Counted from the stretch's first letter, positions 34,290 to 43,076 are shown. The stretch: DNA of 64,000 nucleotides from Dongia_B sp035539215 (GCA_035539215.1 DATLIX010000183.1:1-64000); one strand, 5' to 3'. Made by a program: numbers and translations. The notes: generated by a model from the letters alone, not told the origin.

Positions 34290-35048
34290 TCATGGCATGA
34301 ACACGCCGCCATTTGCGTGAATTGTCTGGCCAGTGATGTAGCGCGCCTTCGGCCCGGCCAGGAAGGCCACCAGATCAGCGATTTCCTCCGGCCGGCCGCG
34401 ACGGCCGATCAGGGGCTGATGCTGGGCATGGTGATTGGGCTTCGCCGCGGCGCTGCCGCCGCGCACCGTGTCGATCATGCCCGGCACCACGCAGTTGACG
34501 GTGATGTGCGATGGGGCCAGGTCATGGGCGAGCGCCCGCGTCAGGCCGACCAGTCCCGCCTTGGCGGCAACGACATGGGCGCGGTGGGCGGCACCGGTAT
34601 GGGCCGACATGCCGCCGATATTGATGATCGAGGCGGCATCCGATTCGGCGAGATGCGGCAGCGCCGCCTGTGACATCAGGAAGGCCCCGTCGAGGATGAT
34701 GGAGACGACCTCGCGCCATTCGGCAAAAGTCATATCGGCGAAAGCCGTCTCGCGGCGGATGGCGGCATTGTTGACGATGCAATCGAGGCGACCGAAGGCG
34801 CCGATCGCCGCCTGAACCAGGCTTGCCGGACCCGCCGGATCGGTCACATCCGCGAGCTGCGCCACGGCACGGCCGCCGGCTGCCTTGATCCCATCCGCCA
34901 CCGCCTGCGCCTCGGCCTGGGAACGATTGGCATTGACGACGACGGCAGCCCCTTCCGCCGCCAGAGCGAGCGCAATGGAACGGCCGATATTGCGCGCGCT
35001 GCCGGTGACGATGCAGACCCGCCCGGCCAGTTCGCCGCCTTCGCTCAT
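34290..35048 (-). CDS. SDR-family oxidoreductase lacking the usual catalytic Tyr
   Basis: Short-chain dehydrogenase/reductase of 252 residues. The start at 35048 overlaps the stop of the second MmgE gene (ATGA). The cofactor motif is VTGSARNIGRSIA (a TGxxxxIG variant), followed by NNAA (about 91-94), the active-site Ser region INIGGMSAHTG and the Lys in VVAAKAGLVGL. Four residues before that Lys, where YxxxK is expected, the sequence reads RAHVVAAK with no Tyr, so the classic catalytic residue is missing. The C-terminus GQTIHANGGVFMP is canonical. It may be a specialised reductase subfamily using another residue, or catalytically altered. Partner genes suggest carboxylate metabolism. Confidence 0.87.
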   Translation of the reverse strand: MSEGGELAGRVCIVTGSARNIGRSIALALAAEGAAVVVNANRSQAEAQAVADGIKAAGGRAVAQLADVTDPAGPASLVQAAIGAFGRLDCIVNNAAIRRETAFADMTFAEWREVVSIILDGAFLMSQAALPHLAESDAASIINIGGMSAHTGAAHRAHVVAAKAGLVGLTRALAHDLAPSHITVNCVVPGMIDTVRGGSAAAKPNHHAQHQPLIGRRGRPEEIADLVAFLAGPKARYITGQTIHANGGVFMP

Positions 35049-36424
35049 TGACGGTACTCCCTGAGGGCCGCCAGGTCGGGCGCGCCGAAGAGCGTGCGCG
35101 ACAGGTCGAGGAAACGGGATGCCGTCGCCCTGCTCCACCCACCATAGACGGCATTGTCGAGAAACTTCGTTTCCAGCTCCGCGATCGGCAGCGGCTCGTG
35201 TGCGCCACCACGCATATGCGGCTGGCGGAACTCCTTCACCGAACCATCGGCAAGGGTGGCGCGGAGATGGCCGGTGAAATTGCGCGGATACTCGTCATCC
35301 GGATTGATCACATAGCGGATCTTGCGCGCCAGCGCCGTGACGGCCGGATCGGCCAGGCGCTGCTCTGTGAATTGCGCGAGGCCCGCCTTGCCGTCGAGAA
35401 ATCCCAATGCCACGCAGACCGGTGTCGAGAACTTCGCCGCATAGGGTGTCTGCGGCGCGTGCTTGACCGCCAGCGGCTCCCACAGGCGATGCACGGTTCC
35501 TTCACCGACCTCGCAGAGGATATCGGTGATCGCATCTGCTTTCACGCCGCTTTCGGCCAGCCGGATCGCGCAGTCGATGAAGGGCTGTGTCATGGTTCCG
35601 CAGGCATAGGGCTTGAAGGCGATCTGGTCGATCAGCCATTGCGCGCCGAGATTCTCCATCACCGGCGCGAAATCCGGCTTGCGCGACGGGGCGAAGGCCT
35701 TGAAGAAGCCGTGGCTGCCTTCGAAGACGGTGCGCGGACCGAGGAAGCCGCCGCGCGCCATCAGCGCGGCGCGGATGCCGGATTGCGCCGCGTTACCGGC
35801 ATGCATACGCTTGGTCCAGGTACCTTCCGCCAGATATTCGATGATGCCGGCCGCCATGCTGCCGGCGATGCCGAGGGCGGAGACGACCTGTGCCGGTTCG
35901 AGGCCAAGTGCCACGGCGACGCCGCCGGCCGCCGCGACGGTACCCAGCACCGCCGTGGGATGGAAGCCCGCCGTATGGATCGCCTTTGGCGCCGCCAGCG
36001 CCAGGCGGCACATCAGCTCGGCGCCCACGGCGATGCCAAGCAACAGGCGGTCACCACCGAGGCCCTCCCGTTCGCAGGCCGCCAGCACCGCCGGCACGAT
36101 GACGGCGCCGGAATGCACCGGGCCGCCTTCAAACGTGTCGTCATAGTCTTCGCCATGGGCGGCGGTACCGTTCACCAAAGCGGCGCCGAAAGCGTCATAG
36201 CTGCCTTTATGGCCGAAGGCGGTCGCCGCCTGGCCGGCATCCACGGCGGAAAGCACGGCAGCGATATAGTCCTCGCCCCTGGCGGCAATCGCCAGCCCGG
36301 TCACATCCAGCAGCAGCTTGCGCGCCATTTCCACCGTTGCTGGCGGCAGGTCGGCCGGCTTCAGCACCGTGGCGCGGCCGGCAATCTGCTCGGCGATCGT
36401 GCGTTCATTTGTCATCGTATTCAT
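35045..36424 (-). CDS. MmgE/PrpD family protein (copy 2)
   Basis: Second MmgE/PrpD-fold protein, 459 residues, clearly paralogous to the copy at 32883-34244 but well diverged. It has TAAHGEDYDDTFEGGPVHSGAV, GFHPTAVLGTVAAA, TKRMHAGNAAQSGIRAAL and KPYACGTMTQPFIDC, the same landmarks in the same order. The start overlaps the stop of the TctA permease gene (ATGA) and the end overlaps the SDR start, so the whole set is one coupled operon. Two family members side by side suggest either a hetero-oligomer or two successive dehydration/epimerisation steps on one carboxylic acid. Met4 is an alternative start. Confidence 0.88.
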   Translation of the reverse strand: MNTMTNERTIAEQIAGRATVLKPADLPPATVEMARKLLLDVTGLAIAARGEDYIAAVLSAVDAGQAATAFGHKGSYDAFGAALVNGTAAHGEDYDDTFEGGPVHSGAVIVPAVLAACEREGLGGDRLLLGIAVGAELMCRLALAAPKAIHTAGFHPTAVLGTVAAAGGVAVALGLEPAQVVSALGIAGSMAAGIIEYLAEGTWTKRMHAGNAAQSGIRAALMARGGFLGPRTVFEGSHGFFKAFAPSRKPDFAPVMENLGAQWLIDQIAFKPYACGTMTQPFIDCAIRLAESGVKADAITDILCEVGEGTVHRLWEPLAVKHAPQTPYAAKFSTPVCVALGFLDGKAGLAQFTEQRLADPAVTALARKIRYVINPDDEYPRNFTGHLRATLADGSVKEFRQPHMRGGAHEPLPIAELETKFLDNAVYGGWSRATASRFLDLSRTLFGAPDLAALREYRQ

Positions 36425-37923
36425 TGAATCACCTTGGATGCGGGCCGATGCGGCCGAAAGGATGTGACATGGCGGAGCAGCGATCCGATGATGAACAGCG
36501 CCGCAACCGCCAGCAGGCCGACGGCAATCGGATCTTGCAGGAAGGTCATGTAATCATCTCCGGAGAGAACCAGTGCGCGCCGGAAATTGGATTCGACCAG
36601 GAAGCCAAGAACGACGCCGAGCACCATCGGCAGGAAGGGAAAGCGAAAATACTTCATGGCGTAGCCGAGCGCGCCAAAGGCAAGTGCCACCCCGACCTGG
36701 TACAGACTGGTCTCAATGGCATAGACGCCTGACATGATGAGCGCGAAGATGAAGGCCATCAGGTAGGATTTCGGCCGGTTCACCAGCCAGATACAGGGCG
36801 GCATGAAGACATAGCCGGCCACCAGCAAGGCGACGATGCTGACCGCCAGACCGAGATAGAGATCGCGCACGATATCGGCATGCTGGACGAACAGCATCGG
36901 CCCCGGAATCAGGTTCTGGATGAGAAAACCGCCCAGCAGCACAGCAGTCGAATTGGTGCCGGGAATGCCGAGGCTGAGCATGGGAATGAGAGCCGTCTTG
37001 GAGACGGTCGTGTTGGCGGTCTCCGGTGCGGCGATGCCTTCCGGCGAGCCGCGGCCGAACTCCTCCTTATGCCGCGACCAGCGCCTTGCTTCGTTATAGG
37101 AGAGGAAGGCGGCGACGGTACCGCCGGCACCCGGCGTGACGCCTTCGATCATGCCGACGACGGCGCCGATCGCCTGGGCCGGCCAGATCCGCTTCCAGGT
37201 GGCAAGGCTGGGAAACTTGATTCGTGCGGTGCCGGCCTCGGCCTTTTCCCAGGGCGCTTCCGAGGCGCTGGTCATCAATTCGCTGACCGCATAGAGACCG
37301 ACAAGCACCAGGATTGGCGGAATGCCCGAGAGCAGATCCGGGCTGCCGAACGTAAAGCGATTGAGGCCGGTAACGGGATCGGTGCCGATCGCGGCGATCA
37401 TCAAGCCAAGGACGCCGGCAATGAGGCCCTTCACCAGGCTTTCGCCGGCCAGCGAGCCGATCACGCTGAGGCCGAGGATGCCAAGCGCAAAATAGGATGT
37501 CGGATGGAAGGAAAGCGCGACACGCGACAAGGGTTCGGTCAACAGGACCAGCATCAGGAAGCCGAAAATGCCGCCGATGATGCCGGAATAGAGCGAGATG
37601 CCGAGCGCTTCGCCGGCCTTTCCCTGCTGCTTCATTGCATAGCCGTCGAGCACCGTCGCCGCCGCCGAATTGGTGCCGGGTGTGCGGATTAGAATGGCCG
37701 GGATCGAGCCGCCATATTCGGCACCGAAATAGGTCGAAGCCAGGAGCACGACCGCGCTGGCCGGATGCATGCCATAGGTGAACGGCAGCAGCAGCGCCAT
37801 GGTGATCGACGGCGAGATGCCCGGCAGGGCGCCGCCGATGATGCCCCACGCCACGCCGGCAAAGGCGGCCGGGACGATCGGCGTGGTGACAAGAGAAGAG
37901 AGAGAGGCAAGAAGGTCGTACAT
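36421..37923 (-). CDS. tctA: Tripartite tricarboxylate transporter large permease TctA (system 1)
   Basis: Large membrane subunit of a tripartite tricarboxylate transporter (TTT), 500 residues with about twelve hydrophobic segments. The conserved family phrases are present: GIIGGALPGISPSITMALLLPFTYGMHP (GALPG motif), YGGSIPAILIRTPGTNSAAATVLDGY and GVTPGAGGTVAAFLSYNEARRWS, then GIAAPETANTTVSKTALIPMLSLGIPGT. It works with TctB and the periplasmic binder TctC encoded just upstream to take up a carboxylate by proton or sodium symport. GGAAGG precedes the ATG. The link with MmgE/PrpD enzymes downstream suggests a di- or tricarboxylate. Confidence 0.95.
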   Translation of the reverse strand: MYDLLASLSSLVTTPIVPAAFAGVAWGIIGGALPGISPSITMALLLPFTYGMHPASAVVLLASTYFGAEYGGSIPAILIRTPGTNSAAATVLDGYAMKQQGKAGEALGISLYSGIIGGIFGFLMLVLLTEPLSRVALSFHPTSYFALGILGLSVIGSLAGESLVKGLIAGVLGLMIAAIGTDPVTGLNRFTFGSPDLLSGIPPILVLVGLYAVSELMTSASEAPWEKAEAGTARIKFPSLATWKRIWPAQAIGAVVGMIEGVTPGAGGTVAAFLSYNEARRWSRHKEEFGRGSPEGIAAPETANTTVSKTALIPMLSLGIPGTNSTAVLLGGFLIQNLIPGPMLFVQHADIVRDLYLGLAVSIVALLVAGYVFMPPCIWLVNRPKSYLMAFIFALIMSGVYAIETSLYQVGVALAFGALGYAMKYFRFPFLPMVLGVVLGFLVESNFRRALVLSGDDYMTFLQDPIAVGLLAVAALFIIGSLLRHVTSFRPHRPASKVIQ

Positions 37924-37936
37924 GGGAGCCTTCCGG

Positions 37937-38425
37937 TCAGATCAGCGACGGCCAGAAGCCCGCGGGCTCGGCGATTTCCAGCAGCTCGACAAAGATGAGC
38001 CAGAAGACCACGGCGCCGATGATGGCGACCGGCCAGAGCTTGTGCCGGTAGTGGCGCTCCTGGTACCAGACCGTGGTCACGATCAACAACGCCAGGCTGA
38101 CGACATAGCCGAGCCAGGGCAGCAACAGCACATAGACGACGCCGATCGCCAGCATGCCGACCGCGCGCAAGGCCGCCGTCTTGTCATGCTGGTTGGTCGC
38201 GGTCGCCCTCGCCAGATCGACGGTCGCGGCAGCCCGGCGCCTGGCATAGAGCGCCTGTACGATCAGCAGCAGCGACAGGATGCCAAGGGCGATGCCGTAG
38301 CTTTTCGGCAAGCCCTGGGCACCGACCGAATCCGCCAGCACGCTGACCGGGATAGCCGAGGCCATAGTGTAGTAGACGATGGAGAAGACGAAGAGGATAC
38401 AACCGGAAACGAGATCGCGTGTCAT
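37937..38425 (-). CDS. tctB: TTT small permease subunit TctB (system 1)
   Basis: Small membrane subunit of the TTT transporter, 162 residues from the ATG at 38425 (MTRDLVSGCILFVFSIVYY); the frame extends 12 codons further without family features. There are four hydrophobic helices with the characteristic short cytoplasmic loop between the second and third, rich in Ala/Arg/Lys. It lies between tctC and tctA, 13 bp before the latter, in the usual order C-B-A. TctB sequences are poorly conserved, so the assignment rests on size, topology and position. Confidence 0.85.
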   Translation of the reverse strand: MTRDLVSGCILFVFSIVYYTMASAIPVSVLADSVGAQGLPKSYGIALGILSLLLIVQALYARRRAAATVDLARATATNQHDKTAALRAVGMLAIGVVYVLLLPWLGYVVSLALLIVTTVWYQERHYRHKLWPVAIIGAVVFWLIFVELLEIAEPAGFWPSLI

Positions 38426-38492
38426 GATCGGACCGATTTTCTGAGAAGAGGGCGCAGGCACGGGGAAGCCCCATGCCCGCGCGGGTGCCGGC

Positions 38493-39461
38493 TTACTTGA
38501 TCACCCCTGATTGCTTCAGGAAGGCCTCGGTATCGCCGCCGAACTTGTCGATGAAGGCGACATAGTCGTCATGCTTCATGAAGTTCGGCTGCAGCCCGTT
38601 CTCGATATAGATCTGCTTGTACTTGGGATCATCGAGCAATTTGGGGATCGCGGCCTCCCAGGCGGCGATGACCTCCGGCGGGGTGTTCTTCGGACCGGCG
38701 AGGCCGCGGAACTTCACCACCGAGACGTCAATACCCTGCTCCTTCGCCGTCTTGACATCGGGGAAGAGCGTCAGATGGCTGTCGCCGACGACGGCGAGGA
38801 TCTTGAGCTTCTTGGCTTCCAGCTGCGGGCGGATCTCGCCGATTTCGCCGACGCCGATATCGAGCGTGTGGTTGAGCACGTTGATCTGCATGTCGCCGCC
38901 GCCTTCGAAGGTAACGACCGAGGCATTGACACCCGTCTTCTGCTTGATCTGCTCCAGCACCTGGCGTTCGAGCGAAGCCGGATTGGCGGCGCCCCATTTG
39001 CCGCGGCTGGCCTTGGCGGCGGCGATCACGTCCGGCAGCGAATTGAAGCTGGAATCGGCGGCCGTGTAGATCACTTCCGGATCGTAGAACAGATTCACCA
39101 GCGGCATCAGGTCGTGATAGGTCGCCTGGGGCGTGCTGAGCAGCGAGGTATACACATAGGTCGGCGTCGTCGCGTAGAAGGTGCCGCCATCCGGTTTGGC
39201 CGAGGCGACGAAGGACATGGCCTTGGCACCGCTGCCGCCCGTCACGTTCTCCACGACGAGGGTCGCGCCGAGATAAGGCTGCAGGTAGGGCAGCAGTTCG
39301 CGCAGATAAACGTCGCTGCCGCCGCCAGGGCTTGAATGGGTGACCAGCTTGATGACCGACGCCGGATAGGCTGTCGCCGCTTCGCTATCGAAGACAGGCG
39401 CCGTCACGGAAATTACGGCCGCGGCAAAGCCGGCAGCCAGATGGGTGAGCCTCCACTTCAT
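38493..39461 (-). CDS. tctC: TTT periplasmic substrate-binding protein TctC (system 1)
   Basis: Extracytoplasmic solute receptor of the TctC/Bug family, 322 residues with an N-terminal signal peptide ending near DSEAATAYP. Family features are the early PASVIKLVTHSSPGGGSDVYLREL and NVTGGSGAKAMSFVA segments, VVTFEGGGDMQINVLNHTLDIGVGE in the middle and the late FRGLAGPKNTPPEVIAAWEAAIPKLL. AAAGGAAA lies a few bases before the ATG. It captures the substrate in the periplasm and hands it to TctAB, encoded directly downstream. The 205-bp region upstream (39462-39666) separates it from the GntR gene and may hold its own promoter; CTGTTGCATCAG at 39491-39502 is nearly palindromic. Confidence 0.92.
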   Translation of the reverse strand: MKWRLTHLAAGFAAAVISVTAPVFDSEAATAYPASVIKLVTHSSPGGGSDVYLRELLPYLQPYLGATLVVENVTGGSGAKAMSFVASAKPDGGTFYATTPTYVYTSLLSTPQATYHDLMPLVNLFYDPEVIYTAADSSFNSLPDVIAAAKASRGKWGAANPASLERQVLEQIKQKTGVNASVVTFEGGGDMQINVLNHTLDIGVGEIGEIRPQLEAKKLKILAVVGDSHLTLFPDVKTAKEQGIDVSVVKFRGLAGPKNTPPEVIAAWEAAIPKLLDDPKYKQIYIENGLQPNFMKHDDYVAFIDKFGGDTEAFLKQSGVIK

Positions 39462-39666
39462 GGTCGTTTCCTTTGGTTTTGTTTTTTCTGATGCAACAGC
39501 GTTCCGATCTCTGCCGGTTTATGCTGCTGCCACTCTCGCGTCATCCCGGCATGGCGCCGGCCGACCGTAGCGCTTTCGCGCGAGAGCCGACCTTCGCCGT
39601 GCCGTTCGTGCTCAATCCAAGGGATTCGCCGGCCGATGACATCGCCGCCACCGGTTGCGCCGTCCC

Positions 39667-40332
39667 TCAACTGGCTTCCGGTACCGCCAGCATTCTGCTC
39701 TTGCCGTTCTGAACATGTTCAAAAGCCGCCTCGAAAGCGACGACCGGAGCGCGCGAACGGAGCGCGTCCACGATCTTGCGATGTTCCGCGTTGGAAACCG
39801 TCAAGCCGCCGCCCTGCAGCAGGCCCTGGGCGCGGAAGAGATGCAGTTCCTTGATCAGCCCCAGATACTCCTCGATCAGCCGCTGATTGCCGGCGAATTC
39901 GAGGATCGACTGATGGAATTTCAGGTTGAGCGGATAATAGCTGTCGAGCGAACGCGTCGCGGCGGCCGCTTCCATCTGGTCCAGCAGATCATCCAGGGTC
40001 GCCAATTGCTGCGGCGTCATGCGCTCCGCCAGCAATCGCGCCGCCAAGCCGAACAAGGTGGCGCGCACGTCGTAGAGATCCTCCGCCTGGCGCCGGCTGA
40101 CCTGCCGCACCAGCACGCCGCGATTGGGCACCAGTTCCAGCAGGCCCATCTTGGTCAGCGCCCGGCAGGCCTCGCGCACCGGACCGCGGCTGACATTGAA
40201 CCGCTCCGCCAGGGCCTTTTCGTTGAGCCGCTGGCCACCCCGAAAGGAACCGGACAGCACCAGCCGTTCGATCTCATGCTGCAGCACGCTGGTCAGCGAC
40301 TGCGACTTCAGGATTTCCAGATCATTGCTCAT
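39667..40332 (-). CDS. GntR-family (FCD) transcriptional regulator, system 1
   Basis: Regulator of 221 residues. An N-terminal winged helix (about 10-75; GQRLNEKALAERFNVSRGPVREACRALTKMGL) is followed by an all-helical FCD ligand domain (about 85-210), with LYDVRATLFGLAARLLAE, then the usual His/Asp-rich metal-ligand helices around NLKFHQSILEFAGN. FCD regulators usually bind carboxylates and act as repressors. It heads the TTT-MmgE operon in the same direction, and a palindrome AAGTGT-CA-ACACTT lies 27-40 bp before its start, probably for autoregulation. It resembles the second GntR regulator at 48038-48775, especially in the DNA-binding half. Confidence 0.92.
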   Translation of the reverse strand: MSNDLEILKSQSLTSVLQHEIERLVLSGSFRGGQRLNEKALAERFNVSRGPVREACRALTKMGLLELVPNRGVLVRQVSRRQAEDLYDVRATLFGLAARLLAERMTPQQLATLDDLLDQMEAAAATRSLDSYYPLNLKFHQSILEFAGNQRLIEEYLGLIKELHLFRAQGLLQGGGLTVSNAEHRKIVDALRSRAPVVAFEAAFEHVQNGKSRMLAVPEAS

Positions 40333-40358
40333 GGCTCAAATGTCATCTGAAAACTGCA

Positions 40359-40372
40359 AAGTGTCAACACTT
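40359..40372. promoter_or_regulatory. Palindromic operator candidate for GntR regulator 1
   Basis: AAGTGTCAACACTT is a 14-bp inverted repeat with a CA centre, 27 bp upstream of the GntR start. Its core TGTCAACA (TGTTGACA on the gene's strand) has the GntR-type TGT..ACA form and embeds a consensus -35 TTGACA, so binding would block RNA polymerase. The same core occurs ahead of the second GntR gene. Confidence 0.6.
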
Positions 40373-40465
40373 CATGCAAAAAACTGTGGATGACCACGCA
40401 CTGTGTTGCGTGAGATCGAAAAATATATATCTACATCAAACGATTAGGCCGTAGTTTCGCGAATT

Positions 40466-40493
40466 GCCGCTTTACGCGCTCAGGTAAAGCGGC
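40466..40493 (-). terminator. 10-bp hairpin at the end of the Hsp70-like gene
   Basis: GCCGCTTTAC (40466-40475) pairs exactly with GTAAAGCGGC (40484-40493) around an 8-nt loop that includes the TGA stop of the leftward Hsp70-like gene. Position suggests termination before the GntR gene. No T-tract follows, so the assignment is tentative. Confidence 0.45.
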
Positions 40494-41748
40494 GCGCCGC
40501 ATCGATGGTGAGGCCGAGGCCGACACTGCCGAACATGTCGCCGGTGACCGGCTTGGCATTCGGCACATGGGCCAGGATGCGTTGCCGGACGGCCGGGATG
40601 CCGGTCGAGCCGCCCGTCAGGAAGACCGACTGGACCTGCGCCAGGGCGATCCCTGCCGCCGCGGCGCAAGCATCGATGGCAGCCAGAATGCGCGAGGTAT
40701 CGCCATAGACGGCGCGTTCGAGATCGTCGCGGCTGACCGGCAGGTCGACGACCGGTTCGGTCCGCAGATGGAGATGCGTTTCGGTGACGTCGGAGAGGGC
40801 GATCTTGGCCGCCTCGACTTCGCCGGCGATCTGATGCCCCTTGCGATGCGAGAGGACATTGATGAGGCGACGGATCAGTTCGGGATGATCGGCCGAATGC
40901 ACGACCTGGCGCAGATAAGAGAGGTTCTGCGGCGTGTAGAGGAAGGGGATCTTGTGCCAGGTGGCGAGATCGTGAAAGAGATGCAGCGGCATCGGCAGCT
41001 TCTTCTCGCCGATCAGCACCTTATATCCCAGTGACGGCATCGCCTGGGCGATGCTGAAGCTGCGATCGAAATCGGTACCGCCGACATGGACGCCGCTGCG
41101 GCCGAGAATGTCCCCGCTGCGGTCGGTATGGCGCGCCCGTTCCGGCGACAGGCGGGCGATGACGAAGTCGGAGGTGCCGCCGCCGAGATCGACGATCAGC
41201 GACAGTTCTTCGCGTGCCAGCGATTGCTCGTAGGCGAGCGCGGCGGCGATCGGCTCCAGCTGGGTCTCGACATGCCGGAAGCCCTGGGCCTTGGCGATCT
41301 CGATCAATTCGGCCTCGGCCCGCCGGTCGGCCTCGTCATCCTCATCGACGAAGCGCACCGGGCGGCCGAGCACAACGCTGTCGATCTCGCCATTGACGCC
41401 CTGCCCCGCCAGATAGCGTTGCGCCGTCGCCTTCACATGCCGCACGAACATGCCGATGATGTTGCGCATGGACACGTGCTTGCGCTGTATGAGCGTCGTC
41501 TCGTTGATGAGCTGGCTGCCGAGAACGCTCTTCAGCGAGCGAAGCAAACGGCCTTCGGCGCCCTCGATATAGGCGGTGATGGCATCGCGGCCATAGCGGA
41601 CCAGGTGTTCCTCATAGTCGAAGAACACCGCGCTGGGCAGGGTGACGGAGGATTCCTCCAAGGGACAAAGCAGTTCGCGCCCGTTGAGGCTGATGCCGAG
41701 TGTCGAGTTAGAGGTACCGAAATCCAGTCCGCAATATTGCCGAGACAT
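40480..41748 (-). CDS. Hsp70-family (YegD-like) protein without substrate-binding domain
   Basis: Actin-fold ATPase of 422 residues, starting at the ATG at 41748 (MSRQYCGLDFGTSNSTLG). The phosphate-1 motif is GLDFGTSNST, the phosphate-2 motif is IVDLGGGTSDFVIARL (about 200-215), and the adenosine motif is VFLTGGSTGIPAVRQRIL. It stops shortly after the nucleotide-binding domain, so it lacks the peptide-binding and lid domains of DnaK and matches the YegD-like subfamily. The function of YegD-like proteins is poorly defined; a specialised chaperone role is assumed. It lies downstream of the chromate-type transporter pair in the same direction, 211 bp away, and may be independent. Confidence 0.88.
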   Translation of the reverse strand: MSRQYCGLDFGTSNSTLGISLNGRELLCPLEESSVTLPSAVFFDYEEHLVRYGRDAITAYIEGAEGRLLRSLKSVLGSQLINETTLIQRKHVSMRNIIGMFVRHVKATAQRYLAGQGVNGEIDSVVLGRPVRFVDEDDEADRRAEAELIEIAKAQGFRHVETQLEPIAAALAYEQSLAREELSLIVDLGGGTSDFVIARLSPERARHTDRSGDILGRSGVHVGGTDFDRSFSIAQAMPSLGYKVLIGEKKLPMPLHLFHDLATWHKIPFLYTPQNLSYLRQVVHSADHPELIRRLINVLSHRKGHQIAGEVEAAKIALSDVTETHLHLRTEPVVDLPVSRDDLERAVYGDTSRILAAIDACAAAAGIALAQVQSVFLTGGSTGIPAVRQRILAHVPNAKPVTGDMFGSVGLGLTIDAARRFT

Positions 41749-41959
41749 GTCCCAATCCCATCCGATCCGATCTTGTCGTCGATAATCCGGCCCCGGCCGA
41801 CCCGCAAACCGCGCCGGCATGCCGGCGCATGAGATCTTCAAGGACCTTCATGCCGGCAGAGCGGGCCGAGCGGATTTGCTGGAATGCGGGGCGCAGGGTT
41901 TAGCCCAGCTCCCGCCGCAACTCAAGCCCTCGATCGCTCCTCATGCCTGATATGCAGCT

Positions 41960-42499
41960 TCATCGCAGGAAGGCCTGCAGCGACATTTCCACGACACCCG
42001 CCGATCCCAGGACCAGCAGCGGATTGAGACCGGGCCGCAGAATGAAAATCGCCGCGGCGGCCAGGGCGATGACCCAGAGCGAAACCTCTCCGGATGTCGA
42101 GCGCAGGACGGCGAAGGCGCTCGCCAGCAGGAGACCCGTGGCGATGGGCGCCAGGCCTCGCTGGCAGGCCCGGTGCCATGTGTGCCCCTGATGCCGGTTC
42201 CAGAGCCGGGCGGCGAAGAAGGCCAGAACGGCGGCGGGCAGGAAAAGCGCCAGCGAGGCGACCACGGCGCCCGGAAGGCCGGCGACCTTCCAGCCGATCA
42301 AGGTGACGAGCAGCGAGCCGGGGCCGGGTGCCGCGCGCGAGATGGCGAAGAGATCGACGAAATCCGCCTGGCTCATCCAGCCATGGAAATCCACCACCTG
42401 CTTGTTCATATCGGCGATCACGCTCTGCCCGCCGCCCAGCGAGATCAGCGAAAGCGGCGCGAAAACGGCGATCAGCTGCCAATAGATATTGTTGCGCAT
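41960..42499 (-). CDS. Chromate-ion transporter family (CHR) half-protein, second gene
   Basis: Membrane protein of 179 residues with one CHR domain. It carries the family landmarks SLGGGQSVIADM (about 21-32), W..Q.DF (here WMSQADFVDLF), the APGPGSLLVTLIGWKVAG motif and LFLPAAVLAFF, followed by two further hydrophobic segments. Together with the gene just upstream (1 bp gap) it forms a two-gene short-chain CHR pair, in which the two halves of a full ChrA are made separately and assemble as a heterodimer. CHR proteins export chromate or related oxyanions, though many do not confer resistance. Confidence 0.88.
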   Translation of the reverse strand: MRNNIYWQLIAVFAPLSLISLGGGQSVIADMNKQVVDFHGWMSQADFVDLFAISRAAPGPGSLLVTLIGWKVAGLPGAVVASLALFLPAAVLAFFAARLWNRHQGHTWHRACQRGLAPIATGLLLASAFAVLRSTSGEVSLWVIALAAAAIFILRPGLNPLLVLGSAGVVEMSLQAFLR

Positions 42500-42500
42500 C

Positions 42501-43076
42501 TCAGCGCTCCCGCCAGGCAGCCCAGAGGCCGACCGGTGCGAGACAGAGCACCACCGGCAGCATCGGCCAGCGGAACACGCCGATCGCCACGAAGATCACC
42601 AGGATCATCAGCAAGGGCCAGCGGCTGCGGGCAACGGCGCGGCGCGCGGTGCGCACACCGACCGAAAAGGTAAGCCCGATCGCCGCGGCGGCCACGCCTT
42701 CCAGCAGGTCATGCACCCAGACCAGATCGCCAAAGCGATGGAAGATCGCCAGCAGGACAACGACCAGCACCATCGGCGGGAACAGCAGCGCGCCGACGGC
42801 GGCAGCACTGCCGATGCCGCCGCGCAGGCGCTGGCCGATATAGATGGAAAGGTTGATGACATTGGGACCGGGCAGGATCTGCGCCATGGTCAGGCCGCCG
42901 AGGAATTCCTCTTCGCCCAGCCAGCGATGACGATCGACCACCTCGCGATAGATCCAGGCCGACAGGCCGCCGCCGAAACTGGTGAGGCCGATCCGCGCAA
43001 ACAGCAGGATGATCTGCGACAGCGGGACAAGTGGCGCGTCGGCCACGGAATCGGCCGTCTCCTGCCGATCGGTCAC
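42501..43076 (-). CDS. Chromate-ion transporter family (CHR) half-protein, first gene
   Basis: Membrane protein of 191 residues, the N-type half of the short-chain CHR pair. The landmarks are FARIGLTSFGGGLSAWIYREVVDRHRWLGEEEF, then GLTMAQILPGPNVINLSIYIGQRLRG and LFPPMVLVVVLLAIF. The last hydrophobic segments end at WPMLPVVLCLAPVGLWAAW. The Met at 43076 gives an acidic, polar leader before the first helix. It begins 90 bp after the TctA gene of system 2 and is followed by the second half with a 1-bp gap. Substrate is probably an oxyanion, not proven to be chromate. Confidence 0.88.
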   Translation of the reverse strand: MTDRQETADSVADAPLVPLSQIILLFARIGLTSFGGGLSAWIYREVVDRHRWLGEEEFLGGLTMAQILPGPNVINLSIYIGQRLRGGIGSAAAVGALLFPPMVLVVVLLAIFHRFGDLVWVHDLLEGVAAAAIGLTFSVGVRTARRAVARSRWPLLMILVIFVAIGVFRWPMLPVVLCLAPVGLWAAWRER

